The position numbers and the translations under genes were made by a program. Source: Limnohabitans sp. MMS-10A-178 (GTDB taxonomy: Bacteria; Pseudomonadota; Gammaproteobacteria; Burkholderiales; Burkholderiaceae_C). Taken from it: 64,000 bases of DNA. Of this stretch, positions 10,284-21,620 are shown one piece after another. The notes beneath the pieces were generated by a model, which saw only the letters and a list, made by a program, of their open reading frames with translations, was not told the origin of the DNA and searched no databases. The stretch's first letter is position 1; each line of letters begins with the position of its first letter. The DNA lies in the NCBI RefSeq assembly GCF_003063375.1, contig NZ_NERY01000001.1, positions 1,240,001 to 1,304,000 on the forward strand, read 5' to 3'.

Positions 10284-11096
10284 CTAATTTGGTTTAGCGC
10301 CCATGTTCAGCAAAGAGGCTTCTACAGCAGCGGCTGCGGCAATGGGTTTTTCCATGGGAAAAAGATGAGAGCCATCCAGCCATGTCACTCGGCCTTTGGA
10401 CACTTTGTCGGTTAATTCAGAGCCTGCAACGCGCATTTCACGAGAATGTGTACCACCAATGAAAGAAACGGCACACTTCAGAGGATGGCGCTTGAGCATG
10501 GAGGGCAGGTTGTGGGGCAGCGTGTTGTAGATGGCTGTTTCAATTTCACGATCAAAGCTCAAAACACGTTCGCCATTTTCTTCAACCGTTCCAAATTCTG
10601 CATAGTCTCTGAGTGCATCGGGGTGCCAATGCGCAAACGCTCGTTTGTGTTGAAAGTGCTCAATGACCGCTTCAATATGAGGCCAGTGTTGACGGCGTGA
10701 TTTGCTGATCCTGCCTGGGCTGACAGAGCCAATCCAATTGGTTTTTTTGGCAAGCTGAAGCGCACTGGCTTTCCAGCCCCCCACCACTGGAGAGTCTAAA
10801 AGAACCACGCCTGCAGTGAGATGAGGGTGTTTGGAGGCGCACATCAAACTGAGCAGTCCACCCAAAGAATGACCAATTAGAAAAGGCTTTTCGCCAGTTC
10901 CATCGTGAATCACTTTGGCGAAATCTGCCAATTCTTGGACCAAAAATGGCCAGTTGCTGGTCACAGGATAGCGTGCATCGTGGCCAAATTTTTCAATCGA
11001 AGCAACTTGGAAACCACGTCGATTCAAGTCATTGGTGAAACAGCGGTAAGTACTGGCTGGGAAACCGTTGCCATGCGAAAAAATGATGTTGTTCAT
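10284..11096 (-). CDS. Alpha/beta hydrolase
   Basis: SHGNGFPASTYR, GHSLGGLLSL nucleophile elbow. Confidence 0.85.
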   Translation of the reverse strand: MNNIIFSHGNGFPASTYRCFTNDLNRRGFQVASIEKFGHDARYPVTSNWPFLVQELADFAKVIHDGTGEKPFLIGHSLGGLLSLMCASKHPHLTAGVVLLDSPVVGGWKASALQLAKKTNWIGSVSPGRISKSRRQHWPHIEAVIEHFQHKRAFAHWHPDALRDYAEFGTVEENGERVLSFDREIETAIYNTLPHNLPSMLKRHPLKCAVSFIGGTHSREMRVAGSELTDKVSKGRVTWLDGSHLFPMEKPIAAAAAVEASLLNMGAKPN

Positions 11097-11111
11097 CTAA
11101 TCAATTTTTCT

Positions 11112-13772
11112 TCAGGGTTCGGAGCGCTTCATCACGCGCTTCAAACTGTAGAGGGCTTCCAGTGCTTCACGGGGGCTCAGGGCATCTGGGTCAATTTGGT
11201 TCAAAGCAGCTTCAAGAGGGGTAGGCCCTGTGTTGCTTGCTTCAGGGGGTGGCGCAAACAAGTCCACTTGCACGCGAGCTTCATTGGCGCCTGCTTCTAG
11301 GGCTGAAAGGGTGTGACGTGCATGGCTGAGTACACCCGAGGGCATGCCCGCCAATTTGGCCACTTGCACGCCGTAGCTCTTGCTGGCAGGACCGGCTTGA
11401 AGTTCATGAAGGAACACGATGTCATTGCCCGATTCTGTGGCGCCTACGTGCATGTTCAATGCGGCGTGGTGCGAAGCTGGGAACTCGGTGAGTTCAAAGT
11501 AATGGGTGGCAAACAAAGTGAAGGCCTGCGTTTTGTCATGCAAGTGCGTGGCAATGCCGCTGGCCAATGCCAAGCCATCAAAGGTGGATGTGCCGCGGCC
11601 AATTTCGTCCATGAGCACCAAAGACAAAGGGGTGGCGCTGTGCAAAATTTGAGCGGCTTCGGTCATCTCCAACATGAAAGTAGATTGGGCATTGGCCAAG
11701 TCATCGGCAGCGCCGATGCGGGTGTGAATGGCGTCAATAGGGCCTAGCCTACAACTGCTGGCAGGCACATGACTGCCTATGCTGGCCAAGAGAACAATCA
11801 ATGCCACCTGGCGCATGTAGGTTGACTTACCGCCCATATTGGGGCCTGTGATGATTTGCAAACGCTGCTTGCTGTGCATCAGGCAATCGTTGGCAATGAA
11901 ACTGCCACCAGAGGTTTCAGCCAAGCGCGCTTCCACCACGGGGTGACGACCTTGACGAATTTCAATGCAAGGCTCTTTGGCAAATTGTGGCGCGCACCAA
12001 TTGAGGGTGGTGGCGCGCTCGGTGAAGGTGCACAGTCCGTCCAGCTGAGCCATGGCTTGCGCCAATTTGGTGAGCGGGTGAATGTGGTTTTGCAGTTGGT
12101 CAAGCAAAAGCTCGTACAAATACTTCTCTCGTGCCAGTGCGCGTTCTTGTGCAGACAAAGCCTTGTCTTCAAAGGCTTTGAGCTCGGGCGTGATGAAGCG
12201 CTCTGCGTTCTTCAAGGTTTGACGGCGACGGTAATCGTCGGGTACTTTGTCAATTTGACCTTGCGTCACTTCGATGTAGAAGCCATGAACTTTGTTGAAC
12301 TGTACGCGCAAATTGGCAATGCCTGTGCGTGCTTTTTCGCGTGTTTCCAATTCAAGCAAGAAATCGTCGCAATTGGTTTGAATGGCACGCAGCTCGTCAA
12401 GCTCTGCGTCTAGGCCGTGGGCCATCACGCCACCATCGCGAATCAAATTGGCAGGCTCTTCTAAAAGAGCTTGTTGCAAAATTTCTGTGAGGCCAGCAGG
12501 CGGCTGCAAATCGAAATGGATGTCGTGCAGCAGTTTGGTGGGTGACAAGTGACCCAAAGTTTCTTGCAAGTGCAGCGCCAAATTGGCCGAGCGGATGAGG
12601 GCATTTTTAAGGGCTACCAATTCACGCGGGCGCACTTGTCTGAGTGCAATGCGCGCTGTAATGCGCTCGACATCGCTGGCGCCTTTGAGTTGCTCACGCA
12701 ATCTAGACCAAATGGCCACACCACTTTGTGCTGAAGCACTGTGGTCATTCAACTGATCGATTGCGGCCAGTCGCTCTACTGCAATTTGACGGTCACGGGG
12801 TGGGTTTAAAAGCCATTGCTTCAGTTGACGACTGCCCATGCCTGTCATGCAGGTGTCGAGCAAAGAAAAAAGAGTTGGGGCATCCTCGCCGCGCAAAGTT
12901 TGGGTGAGCTCTAAGTTGCGACGCGTGCTGGCAGGCAGGTCAATCAGGTCATTGGCCTTTTGCACTTTGAGTTGAGACACATGCGGCAGCGCTCTGCCTT
13001 GCGTGTGTTCTGCATATGTGAGCAAGGCTCCAGCGGCAGCATGGGCGTGACCTAACTTGTCTGCCTCCCAAGCGGCCAAGCTGGCCACATGGAGTTGCTT
13101 GATGAGCTTGCCATGACCGAGACCTGCGTCGTATTGAAAGTCGGGACGCAAAGTAAGCGACAGCGCAAGGCCACGTTGACCCAAGCGCATTGCTTGAAGT
13201 TGTTGTTCCCATTTGGGCGTGATGCTGGCGCTGACCAGCAACTCGCTGGGCGCAATGCGTTCTAACCAATCGGCCAATTCGTCGTGCGAGCATTCGGCCA
13301 AATGCAACACCCCTTGCGTGACGCTGAGCCAAGCCAAGCCGCAGGCGTTGCGCGGCGCAATGTGCAGCGACAACAATATGGCCTCGCTTTTATCAGACAA
13401 CAATTCGGTGTCTGTGAGGGTGCCTGGTGTGACGACCCTTACAACTTTGCGCTCAACAGGGCCTTTGCTGGTGGCTACATCGCCCACCTGTTCGCAGATG
13501 GCCACCGACTCGCCCAGCTTGATGAGCTTGGCCAGATAGTTTTCGACAGAGTGAAAAGGTACGCCAGCCATGGCAATGGGTTTACCGGCTGTTTGGCCAC
13601 GGTGGGTGAGGGTGATGTCCATTAGGCCGGCGGCACGCTCGGCGTCTTCAAAGAACATTTCATAAAAGTCACCCATCCGGTAGAAAACCAGGGTGTCAGG
13701 GAACTCCGCCTTGATGCGCAGATACTGCTGCATCATGGGGGTGTGGGCACTCAAGTCGAGCGCGTCTGTCAT
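11112..13772 (-). CDS. mutS: DNA mismatch repair protein MutS
   Basis: [58 protein letters not shown]. Confidence 0.97.
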   Translation of the reverse strand: MTDALDLSAHTPMMQQYLRIKAEFPDTLVFYRMGDFYEMFFEDAERAAGLMDITLTHRGQTAGKPIAMAGVPFHSVENYLAKLIKLGESVAICEQVGDVATSKGPVERKVVRVVTPGTLTDTELLSDKSEAILLSLHIAPRNACGLAWLSVTQGVLHLAECSHDELADWLERIAPSELLVSASITPKWEQQLQAMRLGQRGLALSLTLRPDFQYDAGLGHGKLIKQLHVASLAAWEADKLGHAHAAAGALLTYAEHTQGRALPHVSQLKVQKANDLIDLPASTRRNLELTQTLRGEDAPTLFSLLDTCMTGMGSRQLKQWLLNPPRDRQIAVERLAAIDQLNDHSASAQSGVAIWSRLREQLKGASDVERITARIALRQVRPRELVALKNALIRSANLALHLQETLGHLSPTKLLHDIHFDLQPPAGLTEILQQALLEEPANLIRDGGVMAHGLDAELDELRAIQTNCDDFLLELETREKARTGIANLRVQFNKVHGFYIEVTQGQIDKVPDDYRRRQTLKNAERFITPELKAFEDKALSAQERALAREKYLYELLLDQLQNHIHPLTKLAQAMAQLDGLCTFTERATTLNWCAPQFAKEPCIEIRQGRHPVVEARLAETSGGSFIANDCLMHSKQRLQIITGPNMGGKSTYMRQVALIVLLASIGSHVPASSCRLGPIDAIHTRIGAADDLANAQSTFMLEMTEAAQILHSATPLSLVLMDEIGRGTSTFDGLALASGIATHLHDKTQAFTLFATHYFELTEFPASHHAALNMHVGATESGNDIVFLHELQAGPASKSYGVQVAKLAGMPSGVLSHARHTLSALEAGANEARVQVDLFAPPPEASNTGPTPLEAALNQIDPDALSPREALEALYSLKRVMKRSEP

Positions 13773-13775
13773 GGC

Positions 13776-14675
13776 TTAGAAGGGGCTGTCCGTTGAGTCT
13801 TGCCCGGCCTGAGATGCGGCAGCATCCTTGGCATCGGCAGCGCGCACAGAGGCTTTTTCACCAGCACTGGCAAATTTGCTGTACTTGCTGAGGATAGGCA
13901 CCAGTTGACCATAAATTTTGGGCGTGCCGGCCAAGCATTCTTTTTGATCCAAGAAATCTGCCTCGCCTGTGAAGTTGCCCACCAGGCCGCCGGCTTCGGT
14001 TACCAGCAATGAACCTGCTGCCACGTCCCAAATTTGCAATCCTGTTTCAAAAAAGGCATCTGTGAAACCCGCGGCTACATAAGCCAGGTCCAAAGCAGCA
14101 GCACCAGGACGGCGCAGGCCCGCAGTGCGTTGCATCACATCGCCCATCATGCGCAGGTACTGGTTGAAGTTGTCACCGGGTCGGAATGGAAAACCTGTAG
14201 AGATGAGGCACTCGTGCATTTGGGTGCGCTTGCTGGTGCGCAAGCGACGATCGTTCATGTAAGCGCCGCGCCCTTTGGTGGCTGTAAACAAATCGTTGCG
14301 TGAGGGGTCGTACACCACGGCTTGTTCAACTTTGCCATTCACGGCCAGCGCAATGCTGACGCAATAAACGGGAAAGCCGTGGATGAAATTGGTGGTGCCG
14401 TCGAGTGGATCGATGATCCAAACGTGGTCTGCATCGGGGTTGCCGTGCGTTTTGCCAGACTCTTCGGCCAAGATACCGTGGTGCGGGTAGGCGGTGAGCA
14501 GGGTTTCGATGATGGCGTTTTCGCTGGCCAAGTCAACTTCGGTCACAAAGTCGTTCACTTGTTTTTGCGAAATTCGAACAGCCTCCACGTCCAAGGCGGC
14601 GCGGTTGATGATGGCGCCGGCGGCGCGTGCAGCCTTGACGGCTACGTTGAGCATGGGGTGGAGATTGGTCGACAT
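13776..14675 (-). CDS. suhB: Inositol monophosphatase family protein (SuhB-like)
   Basis: [31 protein letters not shown]. Confidence 0.9.
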   Translation of the reverse strand: MSTNLHPMLNVAVKAARAAGAIINRAALDVEAVRISQKQVNDFVTEVDLASENAIIETLLTAYPHHGILAEESGKTHGNPDADHVWIIDPLDGTTNFIHGFPVYCVSIALAVNGKVEQAVVYDPSRNDLFTATKGRGAYMNDRRLRTSKRTQMHECLISTGFPFRPGDNFNQYLRMMGDVMQRTAGLRRPGAAALDLAYVAAGFTDAFFETGLQIWDVAAGSLLVTEAGGLVGNFTGEADFLDQKECLAGTPKIYGQLVPILSKYSKFASAGEKASVRAADAKDAAASQAGQDSTDSPF

Positions 14676-14817
14676 GAATTTTTAAGAGCAACAACGGGAG
14701 CCTCTGTGCGATGACAAAGGCGAATGACGCATTTTCCCATGAATTTGGCTGATCGGAAGGGCTTGTGGGCCGAATTTGGACTTTTTGGATGGGCAGGAAC
14801 TGGGACAATGTGGCCCA

Positions 14818-15584
14818 TGCGAACCCGATTTATCTTGATTGAAACCAGCCACCCCGGCAATGTGGGTGCGGCGGCCCGAGCTTTGAAAGTCATGGGCTTT
14901 GATGACATGGTGTTGGTGGCACCTCGTTATGCCAATGTGCTGCGCAAAGAAGAGACCATCCAAAGGGCCAGCGGTGCCAACGATGTGCTGGACAAAACGC
15001 GCATTGTGGGCACCTTGGAAGAGGCGCTGGATGGCATCTCTCATGTGTGCGCTACGGCCATGACACCCAGAGATTTTGGCCCGCCCACGCGATCGCCAAG
15101 GGAGCACTTTGATCTCTTGTTGGGGCGATCTCTAACGAAGACTGCATCAGAAATTGTCAAACCTGCCGAAGCCATTTCCTCCATTGGATTCTTGTTTGGC
15201 TCGGAACGCTTTGGCATGAAAAACGAAGATGTCTACAAATGCCATGTGGCTTTGTCGATACCCACCAATCCAGATTTCGGCTCGCTCAATTTGGCCGCGG
15301 CCCTTCAGTTGGTGGCTTATGAATGGCGCTTGGCTTTGGGTGGATTCCCGGTGGCATCACCCGCTGGGGAGTCTGGTTTGGCCGATGCCGCACAAGTGGC
15401 AGGTTTGTTGGGACATTTGGAGCAGGCATTGATTGAAATTGGCTTTCTAGACCCCGAAGCCCCCAAAAAACTCATGCCTCGTTTGAACCAGTTGTTCAAC
15501 CGGGCAAATTTGACGCCTGAGGAAATCCATATTCTGAGAGGTGTTGCTAAAGCCATGATCGAAACAGCTCAAGCAAAACGCTAG
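14818..15584 (+). CDS. trmJ: tRNA (cytidine/uridine-2'-O-)-methyltransferase TrmJ family
   Basis: MRTRFILIETSHPGNVGAAARALKVMG, LFGSERFGMKNED. Confidence 0.88.
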
Positions 15585-15608
15585 ACTTAGCGCATTGACA
15601 AGAAGTTT

Positions 15609-16388
15609 ATGTTTGCACGTTTAAATTCCGACATCCAATGCATCCTCGACCGTGATCCTGCTGCGCGCACATCATGGGAGGTGCTCACGTGTTATCCGGG
15701 CTTGCATGCGGTGGTGCTTCACCGTTGGGCCCACGCTTGCTGGCGTGCGGGGTTCAAATGGCTAGGCCGATTCATTTCTAATTTTTCTCGCTGGGTGACA
15801 GGCATTGAAATTCACCCGGGTGCTAAGTTAGGTGAACGCGTTTTCTTCGATCACGGCATGGGCATTGTGATTGGCGAAACTGCCGAAATTGGCGATGGTT
15901 GCACCATCTATCATGGTGTGACTTTGGGTGGTACTTCCCTTTACAAAGGCGAGAAGCGGCATCCCACATTGGGCAAAGATGTCGTGATTGGTGCGGGCGC
16001 CAAAGTGTTGGGTGGATTTACTGTGGGCGACGGTGCCAAAGTAGGCTCCAACGCGGTAGTAACCAAGCCGGTGCCAGCAGGTGCTACAGCGGTTGGAAAC
16101 CCTGCGCGAATTATTCAAGAAGAAGCCGATGTTCAGCGCGAGGCCACGGCTTCCAAAATGGGTTTCTCGGCTTATGGTGTGACGCAAAACGACGATCCAT
16201 TGTCACAAGCCATGCGTGGCTTGATTGACAACGCCTCCAGCCAAGAGCATCAAATAGCCATGCTTTGGCAAGCCTTGGAGAAAATGAACGCCAACCAAGG
16301 CAATACCCAAGGCATTCAAATGCCTGGCGATGCGGCCAAGCGAGAAACTTTTGCAGCTGAAAAGTTGAACCAGCTGGTGGGCAAATAA
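15609..16388 (+). CDS. cysE: Serine O-acetyltransferase
   Basis: [44 protein letters not shown] hexapeptide repeats. Confidence 0.95.
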   Translation: MFARLNSDIQCILDRDPAARTSWEVLTCYPGLHAVVLHRWAHACWRAGFKWLGRFISNFSRWVTGIEIHPGAKLGERVFFDHGMGIVIGETAEIGDGCTIYHGVTLGGTSLYKGEKRHPTLGKDVVIGAGAKVLGGFTVGDGAKVGSNAVVTKPVPAGATAVGNPARIIQEEADVQREATASKMGFSAYGVTQNDDPLSQAMRGLIDNASSQEHQIAMLWQALEKMNANQGNTQGIQMPGDAAKRETFAAEKLNQLVGK

Positions 16389-16412
16389 ATTCCCAAGCCT
16401 TCTGGCATTTTT

Positions 16413-17015
16413 TTAGTTTGATGTTTGAGGCGGTCGAATGGCCGTCTTGGGTCTAAATGCCTTGCAAACCTCCTCATTGGTTTCAAGGTAAGGGCCACCA
16501 ATCAAATCAATGCAATAGGGCACTGCATCAAAAATACCATGCACCACGCTTTGCCCCTGGCTGTCTTTCAAACCTTCCAGTGTTTCGGCAATCGACTTGG
16601 GCTGACCCGGTAAGTTGATGATCAAACTTTGCCCGCGAATGACAGCCACTTGGCGAGACAAGATAGCCGTTGGCACAAACTTCAAGCTGATCTGACGCAT
16701 TTGTTCGCCAAAGCCAGGCATTTCTTTGTCTGCAATGGCCAGCGTGGCTTCTGGGGTGACGTCGCGAATGGCAGGACCTGTGCCCCCTGTGGTCAGCACC
16801 AAACTACAGCCTGCATCGACCAACTCAACCAGTGTGGCGCTGATGCGTTCTTTTTCATCGGGAATAAGCCGAGCTTCAAATTGAAGGGGATTTTTGAGGG
16901 CTTGCGTGAGCCATGTTTGCAAGGCGGGTAGGCCTTTGTCTTCATAGACGCCTGTGCTGGCGCGGTCACTGATGGAGACGATGCCAATTTTGACGGGGTC
17001 GTGAGGCGATGACAT
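16413..17015 (-). CDS. mog: Molybdopterin adenylyltransferase
   Basis: VSISDRASTGVYEDKGLPAL, LTTGGTGPAIRDVTPEAT. Confidence 0.9.
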   Translation of the reverse strand: MSSPHDPVKIGIVSISDRASTGVYEDKGLPALQTWLTQALKNPLQFEARLIPDEKERISATLVELVDAGCSLVLTTGGTGPAIRDVTPEATLAIADKEMPGFGEQMRQISLKFVPTAILSRQVAVIRGQSLIINLPGQPKSIAETLEGLKDSQGQSVVHGIFDAVPYCIDLIGGPYLETNEEVCKAFRPKTAIRPPQTSN

Positions 17016-17044
17016 GTTGGGATGTGCTGAAAGTTGGGATGAGG

Positions 17045-17707
17045 TCAGTTGTCTTCGTCGAGGCGGTCAGTGTCTGTGCTGTCACTTTGTGCATTACCCA
17101 TTTCGGAGCGCACCAATTGAAAAATTTCACGGTAGGCGCGGCTTTGGCGGGGTGCTAAGCCTTGAGATACTGTGGCCGCTGAAGCTGCGGGTGCATCTTT
17201 GCGGGCTTGGCGAATGAGCGCGCGCAATTGTTGACTGTCGGTGCCAGGAAAACTTTGCAACCATTCACCACAAGCATCGTCGTCTTTGACCAGACGGTCG
17301 CGCCATTGTTCGGCCAAATGCAGCTGCAATGTCTCTTGCGCAGAGCCCTGGCTTTGCTCAAGCAGAGCGGCGCGCACACCTTCGACAGCATCCTCGTCCA
17401 ATTTGCGCATGAGCTTGCCAATGAACTGCATTTGACGGCGCTTGCCTTCAAAGTTGGTGATGCGTTTGGCTTCGGCCACGGCTTCCACCAGTTTTTCTGG
17501 CAAATCTACTTTGGCCATCAAGTCGGCACGCAGTGTCAGCAAGCTTTCGCCCAGTTTTTGCAGCTCATCGCTTTCACGCTTTAACTCGGTGCGGCTCGGT
17601 TCATCGCTACCGCCCTTGAGTTCGCGTTTGAGCTCAAGGTCTAACTCACTGCCTTCGGCAACAAATTGACCTTGAACAAAATAACCTTTTTTGAATTTAC
17701 GGGACAT
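17045..17707 (-). CDS. darP: Ribosome-associated protein YjgA/DarP (DUF615)
   Basis: MSRKFKKGYFVQGQF..., KRITNFEGKRRQMQFIGKLMRKLDED; divergent to pmbA as in enterics. Confidence 0.88.
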   Translation of the reverse strand: MSRKFKKGYFVQGQFVAEGSELDLELKRELKGGSDEPSRTELKRESDELQKLGESLLTLRADLMAKVDLPEKLVEAVAEAKRITNFEGKRRQMQFIGKLMRKLDEDAVEGVRAALLEQSQGSAQETLQLHLAEQWRDRLVKDDDACGEWLQSFPGTDSQQLRALIRQARKDAPAASAATVSQGLAPRQSRAYREIFQLVRSEMGNAQSDSTDTDRLDEDN

Positions 17708-17798
17708 GTGCGCGCTGAAACCTTTGTACGGAACGGCAAGTATCATAGCCGTCACTTAGAATTTTAAAGAATTGACCGTTTTGAAGAATCCGACCCCC

Positions 17799-19202
17799 AT
17801 GACAAAAAAAACCAAGGCATCCACCCAAACATTGAACGCTCAGGCCAACGACGGCTTTAGCTACAGCCGCAACTATTTCGAGGGATTGGTTGATTCTGCC
17901 CTGAAACACGCCAAAAAGATTGGTGCCACCGATGCCGGTGCAGAAGCATCTGAAGGATGTGGCTTAAGCGTCAGTGTGCGCAAGGGCGAGCTGGAGACCG
18001 TTGAACGCAATCGCGACAAGTCTTTGGGCGTCACGGTGTATGTGGGGCACCGCCGCGGCAATGCCAGTACCTCCGACTTTTCGGAGGCGGCCATTCAGCA
18101 AACAGTGCAAGCAGCATTTGATATTGCACGATTTACAGCCGAAGACCCTACAGCCGGTTTGCCTGATGAAGAAGACATTGCCAAGGTGCAACCAGAGCTG
18201 GATTTGTTTCACCCTTGGGCCATCAACAGCGAAGAAGCAGCCAAGCTGGCATTGGCCTGCGAAGAAGCTGCCTTGAAAACCAGTCGCCGAATTACCAACA
18301 GCGAAGGTGCAGGCGTCTCGGCCCAGCAAAGTCATTTTTTCAGTGCGCACACCCATGGTTTTAGAGGTGGCTATGCCAGTTCAAGACACAGCATGTCTGT
18401 GGCGCCCATTGCTGCATTGCCTGGCAAAAATGCCGAGATGCAGCGTGATGCTTGGTTCACCTCCATGCGTGCGGCCGATCAAATGGCTTCGCCAGAAGCG
18501 GTGGGCCGCTATGCCGCAGAACGCGCACTCAGCCGCCTGGGCAGTCGAAAAATTCCAACGATTGAATGCCCAGTCTTGTTTGAGTCGCCAGTGGCAGCAG
18601 GCCTTTTGGGTGGTTTTGTTCAGGCTGTCAGCGGTGGTTCCTTGTATCGCAAAACCAGCTTCTTGGTGGACTCGATGGGCAAGCAAGTGTTTCCCAAGCA
18701 CATTGATATTTTGGAAGACCCCCATGTGTTGCGCGGCAAAGGCAGCTCACCTTTTGACGATGAAGGTGTGCGCGGCATGAAGCGCAAAGTGGTGTCTGGC
18801 GGACGCGTCGAAGGCTACTTCTTGAGTACCTATTCTGCTCGCAAGCTGGGCATGAAGACCACAGGCAATGCAGGTGGTTCGCACAACTTGGTGATGTCAT
18901 CCAAGCTCACACGCTCGGGCGACGATTTGAAGGCCATGCTCCAAAAACTGGGTACAGGTTTGTTTGTCATTGAGTTGATGGGGCAGGGCGTGAATTACGT
19001 CACGGGCGACTACTCTCGCGGTGCTTCAGGTTTTTGGGTCGAGAACGGTGAGATTGCATTCCCTGTGCACGAAATCACCATCGCTGGCAATTTGAAAACC
19101 ATGTTCAAAGGCATAGAGGCCATTGGCGCAGACACCTACAACTATGGCGCTAAAACTTTGGGGTCCGTGCTGATTAACCGAATGAAGGTTGCGGGCAGCT
19201 GA
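17799..19202 (+). CDS. pmbA: Metalloprotease PmbA (TldE)
   Basis: GVTVYVGHRRGNASTSDFS, GGSHNLVMSS, GQGVNYVTGDYSRGASGFWVENGEI. Confidence 0.95.
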   Translation: MTKKTKASTQTLNAQANDGFSYSRNYFEGLVDSALKHAKKIGATDAGAEASEGCGLSVSVRKGELETVERNRDKSLGVTVYVGHRRGNASTSDFSEAAIQQTVQAAFDIARFTAEDPTAGLPDEEDIAKVQPELDLFHPWAINSEEAAKLALACEEAALKTSRRITNSEGAGVSAQQSHFFSAHTHGFRGGYASSRHSMSVAPIAALPGKNAEMQRDAWFTSMRAADQMASPEAVGRYAAERALSRLGSRKIPTIECPVLFESPVAAGLLGGFVQAVSGGSLYRKTSFLVDSMGKQVFPKHIDILEDPHVLRGKGSSPFDDEGVRGMKRKVVSGGRVEGYFLSTYSARKLGMKTTGNAGGSHNLVMSSKLTRSGDDLKAMLQKLGTGLFVIELMGQGVNYVTGDYSRGASGFWVENGEIAFPVHEITIAGNLKTMFKGIEAIGADTYNYGAKTLGSVLINRMKVAGS

Positions 19203-19204
19203 TA

Positions 19205-19430
19205 TTTAATTGGGGTCAGATCAACATTAATTTCCATTCAAAGGGGCTAAAGGCTAAGGGGGGCTGACAATAATTGGGGTCAGATCAACATTAATTTACT
19301 TAGCGCATAGATCGCTGTGAATCACAAAAAATTAATGTTGATCTGACCCCATTTACCAGAAATCGTTCAGCCCCCTCTGCCTTTAGCCCCTTTGAATGAC
19401 CAAATTAATGTTGATCTGACCCCAATTAAA
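19205..19430. repeat. 226-bp nested inverted-repeat (REP/MITE-like) element with four copies of GGGGTCAGATCAACATTAATTT
   Basis: 19205-19233 and 19402-19430 are perfect 29-bp inverted repeats; 19235-19267 vs 19367-19398 near-perfect; 19272-19297 vs 19329-19351 repeat the same motif around a 31-nt centre. Confidence 0.95.
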
Positions 19431-19433
19431 TTC

Positions 19434-19880
19434 TTAGCCGGCGAGGGCGGCTTTGACGGCTGCCGAGACTTGGCCCATGTCGGCTTTGCCGGCGAGTTGG
19501 GTTTTGACGGCGCCCATCACTTTGCCCATGTCGCCAGGGCCTTTGGCGCCCAATGAGGCCACAATGGCTTGAACGGCTGCAGTCACTTCTTCCGAAGACA
19601 TGCGGACTGGCAAGTAGGTTTGCAAAACCAGCATTTCAGCTTTTTCAATATCGACCAAATCTTGGCGGGCGGCCAATTCAAACGCGGCAATAGAGTCTTT
19701 GCGTTGCTTGACCAGTTTGTCGACGATGGCTACCACGGCCGCATCGTCCAGAACCACTCGCTCATCGACTTCCTTTTGTTTCATTGCCGACAACAACAAA
19801 CGGATGGTGCCTAGGCGCGCTGAGTCCTTGGCGCGCATGGCATTTTTCATGTCTTCTGTGATTTGGTCTTTGAGGCTCAT
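19434..19880 (-). CDS. GatB/YqeY domain-containing protein
   Basis: MSLKDQITEDMKNAMRAKDSARLGTIRLLLSAMKQKEVDER. Confidence 0.93.
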   Translation of the reverse strand: MSLKDQITEDMKNAMRAKDSARLGTIRLLLSAMKQKEVDERVVLDDAAVVAIVDKLVKQRKDSIAAFELAARQDLVDIEKAEMLVLQTYLPVRMSSEEVTAAVQAIVASLGAKGPGDMGKVMGAVKTQLAGKADMGQVSAAVKAALAG

Positions 19881-19904
19881 GGTGTTTCCAGAAAGTGAGA
19901 TCGA

Positions 19905-19945
19905 AAAAAAAAACCCGCTTGAGCGTCCTCCAGCGGGCTTTTGCT
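19905..19945 (-). terminator. Terminator downstream of rpsU
   Basis: On minus strand: AGCCCGCT...AGCGGG followed by a run of T. Confidence 0.75.
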
Positions 19946-20019
19946 TGGCCCCTGAGGGCTTCGCAGATTCAAAGATTCAGCCGAAACTTTGAATGAAGCG
20001 AACTGACTGCCGAAGCAGA

Positions 20020-20232
20020 TCAGTACATCTTCTTGGGCAACTGCATGCTGCGCACGCGCTTGTAGTGGCGCTTGACGGCAGCAGCTTTTTTGCGCTTGCG
20101 CTCTGTGGTGGGTTTTTCATAAAACTCACGGGCACGCAAGTCGGTCAGCAGACCGAGTTTTTCAATGGTGCGCTTGAAGCGGCGAAGTGCTACGTCAAAC
20201 GGCTCGTTTTCTTTCACGCGAATGGTGGTCAT
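20020..20232 (-). CDS. rpsU: 30S ribosomal protein S21
   Basis: [42 protein letters not shown]. Confidence 0.96.
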   Translation of the reverse strand: MTTIRVKENEPFDVALRRFKRTIEKLGLLTDLRAREFYEKPTTERKRKKAAAVKRHYKRVRSMQLPKKMY

Positions 20233-20396
20233 GGATATCAAAGTTTCCAAATTATGCCGACTGACATTGAGAGGGAAGATCGAGCCCTTACAAACAGTTT
20301 CGGCGGGTTCCCCGTCACGAACTAGTATTTGGCAGACGGAGGATTGCCAGCAAAGCCTGAGATTATAGCCCTAAGTTTTGGGCTGTTTGGGGCCAT

Positions 20397-21620
20397 TTAG
20401 GAGGCAATTTCCTGTTTTTGTTTCAGGGCTTGTGCGCAGGCAAAGGCGCTGGCCCAAGCCCATTGGAAGTTATAGCCGCCTAGCCACCCGGTCACATCTA
20501 CCACTTCCCCAATGAAATAGAGCCCTGCTTGCTTGGATTCCATGGTTTGCGACGACAAATCTCGAGTGTCGACCCCGCCCATGGTGACTTCAGCCTTTTT
20601 GTAGCCCTCGCTACCGTTTGGGGTGAGAGGCCAGTGGCTAAGTTTTTGGGCCAATTGCACCAAAGCTTTGTCGCTGGCTTCGGCCACAGGGCGCTGCCAT
20701 TGGGGGTCTTGGGCCACCCAAGCATCTGCCAGTCGGTGCGGGACCCAGGCACCCAACTCGTTGGCAATGAGTTTTTTCGACCTGACTTTGGCTTGCATCA
20801 GCGAGCCTTCGATGTCCTCTTGCGGCGCGAGGTTCAAATGAAGGGGTTGACCTTCGCGCCAATAGCTGGAAATTTGCAAAACAGCCGGGCCAGAAAGGCC
20901 GCGGTGTGTGAACAAGAGATCCTCGTCAAAACTCATGCGGGCCTTTTTGGCCCCAGTCTCGATGCTCACGGGCAATGACAGCCCTGCCAAACTGGCATAC
21001 GGCGCCCACTCTGCGCCATCAAAGGTTAGCGGCACCAAGCCAGGGCGCCTTGCCACCAAGCGCAAGCCGAACTGTTCAGCAATTCGATAGCCAAAATCGC
21101 TTGCGCCAATTTGGGGAATCGACAAGCCGCCAGTGGCAATGACCACAGAACCAGCTTGCACTTCACCTTGGGCGGTTTGCACTTTGAAGCCAGCACCTTC
21201 GGTGGCAATGGCCTGAACTGCACATCCGTGCAGGCGTTTGACACCGCCTTTGTCACATTCTTGAAGCAACATTTGGATTATGTCTTCAGCCGACCGATCG
21301 CAAAACAATTGCCCCTTGTGTTTTTCGTGAAAAGGGATGTTGTAGGACCGCATCAAATCGATGAAGTCTTGTGCCGTGTATCGAGACAAAGCACTTCTGC
21401 AAAAGTGGGGGTTCTCACTTAAAAAATGCTTGTGGGGGGCGCTCGCATCAATTAAGCGGTTGGTGAAATTGCAACGACCACCGCCTGAAATGCGAATTTT
21501 CTCAGCCACTTTGACGCTGTGATCGATCAGCATCACAGACAGTCCAAGCTGCCCAGCCAAGCCTGCACAAAAAAGGCCGGCAGCACCGGCGCCCACGATC
21601 ACCACATCACATGTTTGCAT
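20397..21620 (-). CDS. NAD(P)/FAD-dependent oxidoreductase (BaiN/HI0933 family)
   Basis: VIVGAGAAGLFCAGLAGQLG, KIRISGGGRCNFTN, VDVTGWLGGYNFQWAWASA. Confidence 0.92.
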   Translation of the reverse strand: MQTCDVVIVGAGAAGLFCAGLAGQLGLSVMLIDHSVKVAEKIRISGGGRCNFTNRLIDASAPHKHFLSENPHFCRSALSRYTAQDFIDLMRSYNIPFHEKHKGQLFCDRSAEDIIQMLLQECDKGGVKRLHGCAVQAIATEGAGFKVQTAQGEVQAGSVVIATGGLSIPQIGASDFGYRIAEQFGLRLVARRPGLVPLTFDGAEWAPYASLAGLSLPVSIETGAKKARMSFDEDLLFTHRGLSGPAVLQISSYWREGQPLHLNLAPQEDIEGSLMQAKVRSKKLIANELGAWVPHRLADAWVAQDPQWQRPVAEASDKALVQLAQKLSHWPLTPNGSEGYKKAEVTMGGVDTRDLSSQTMESKQAGLYFIGEVVDVTGWLGGYNFQWAWASAFACAQALKQKQEIAS

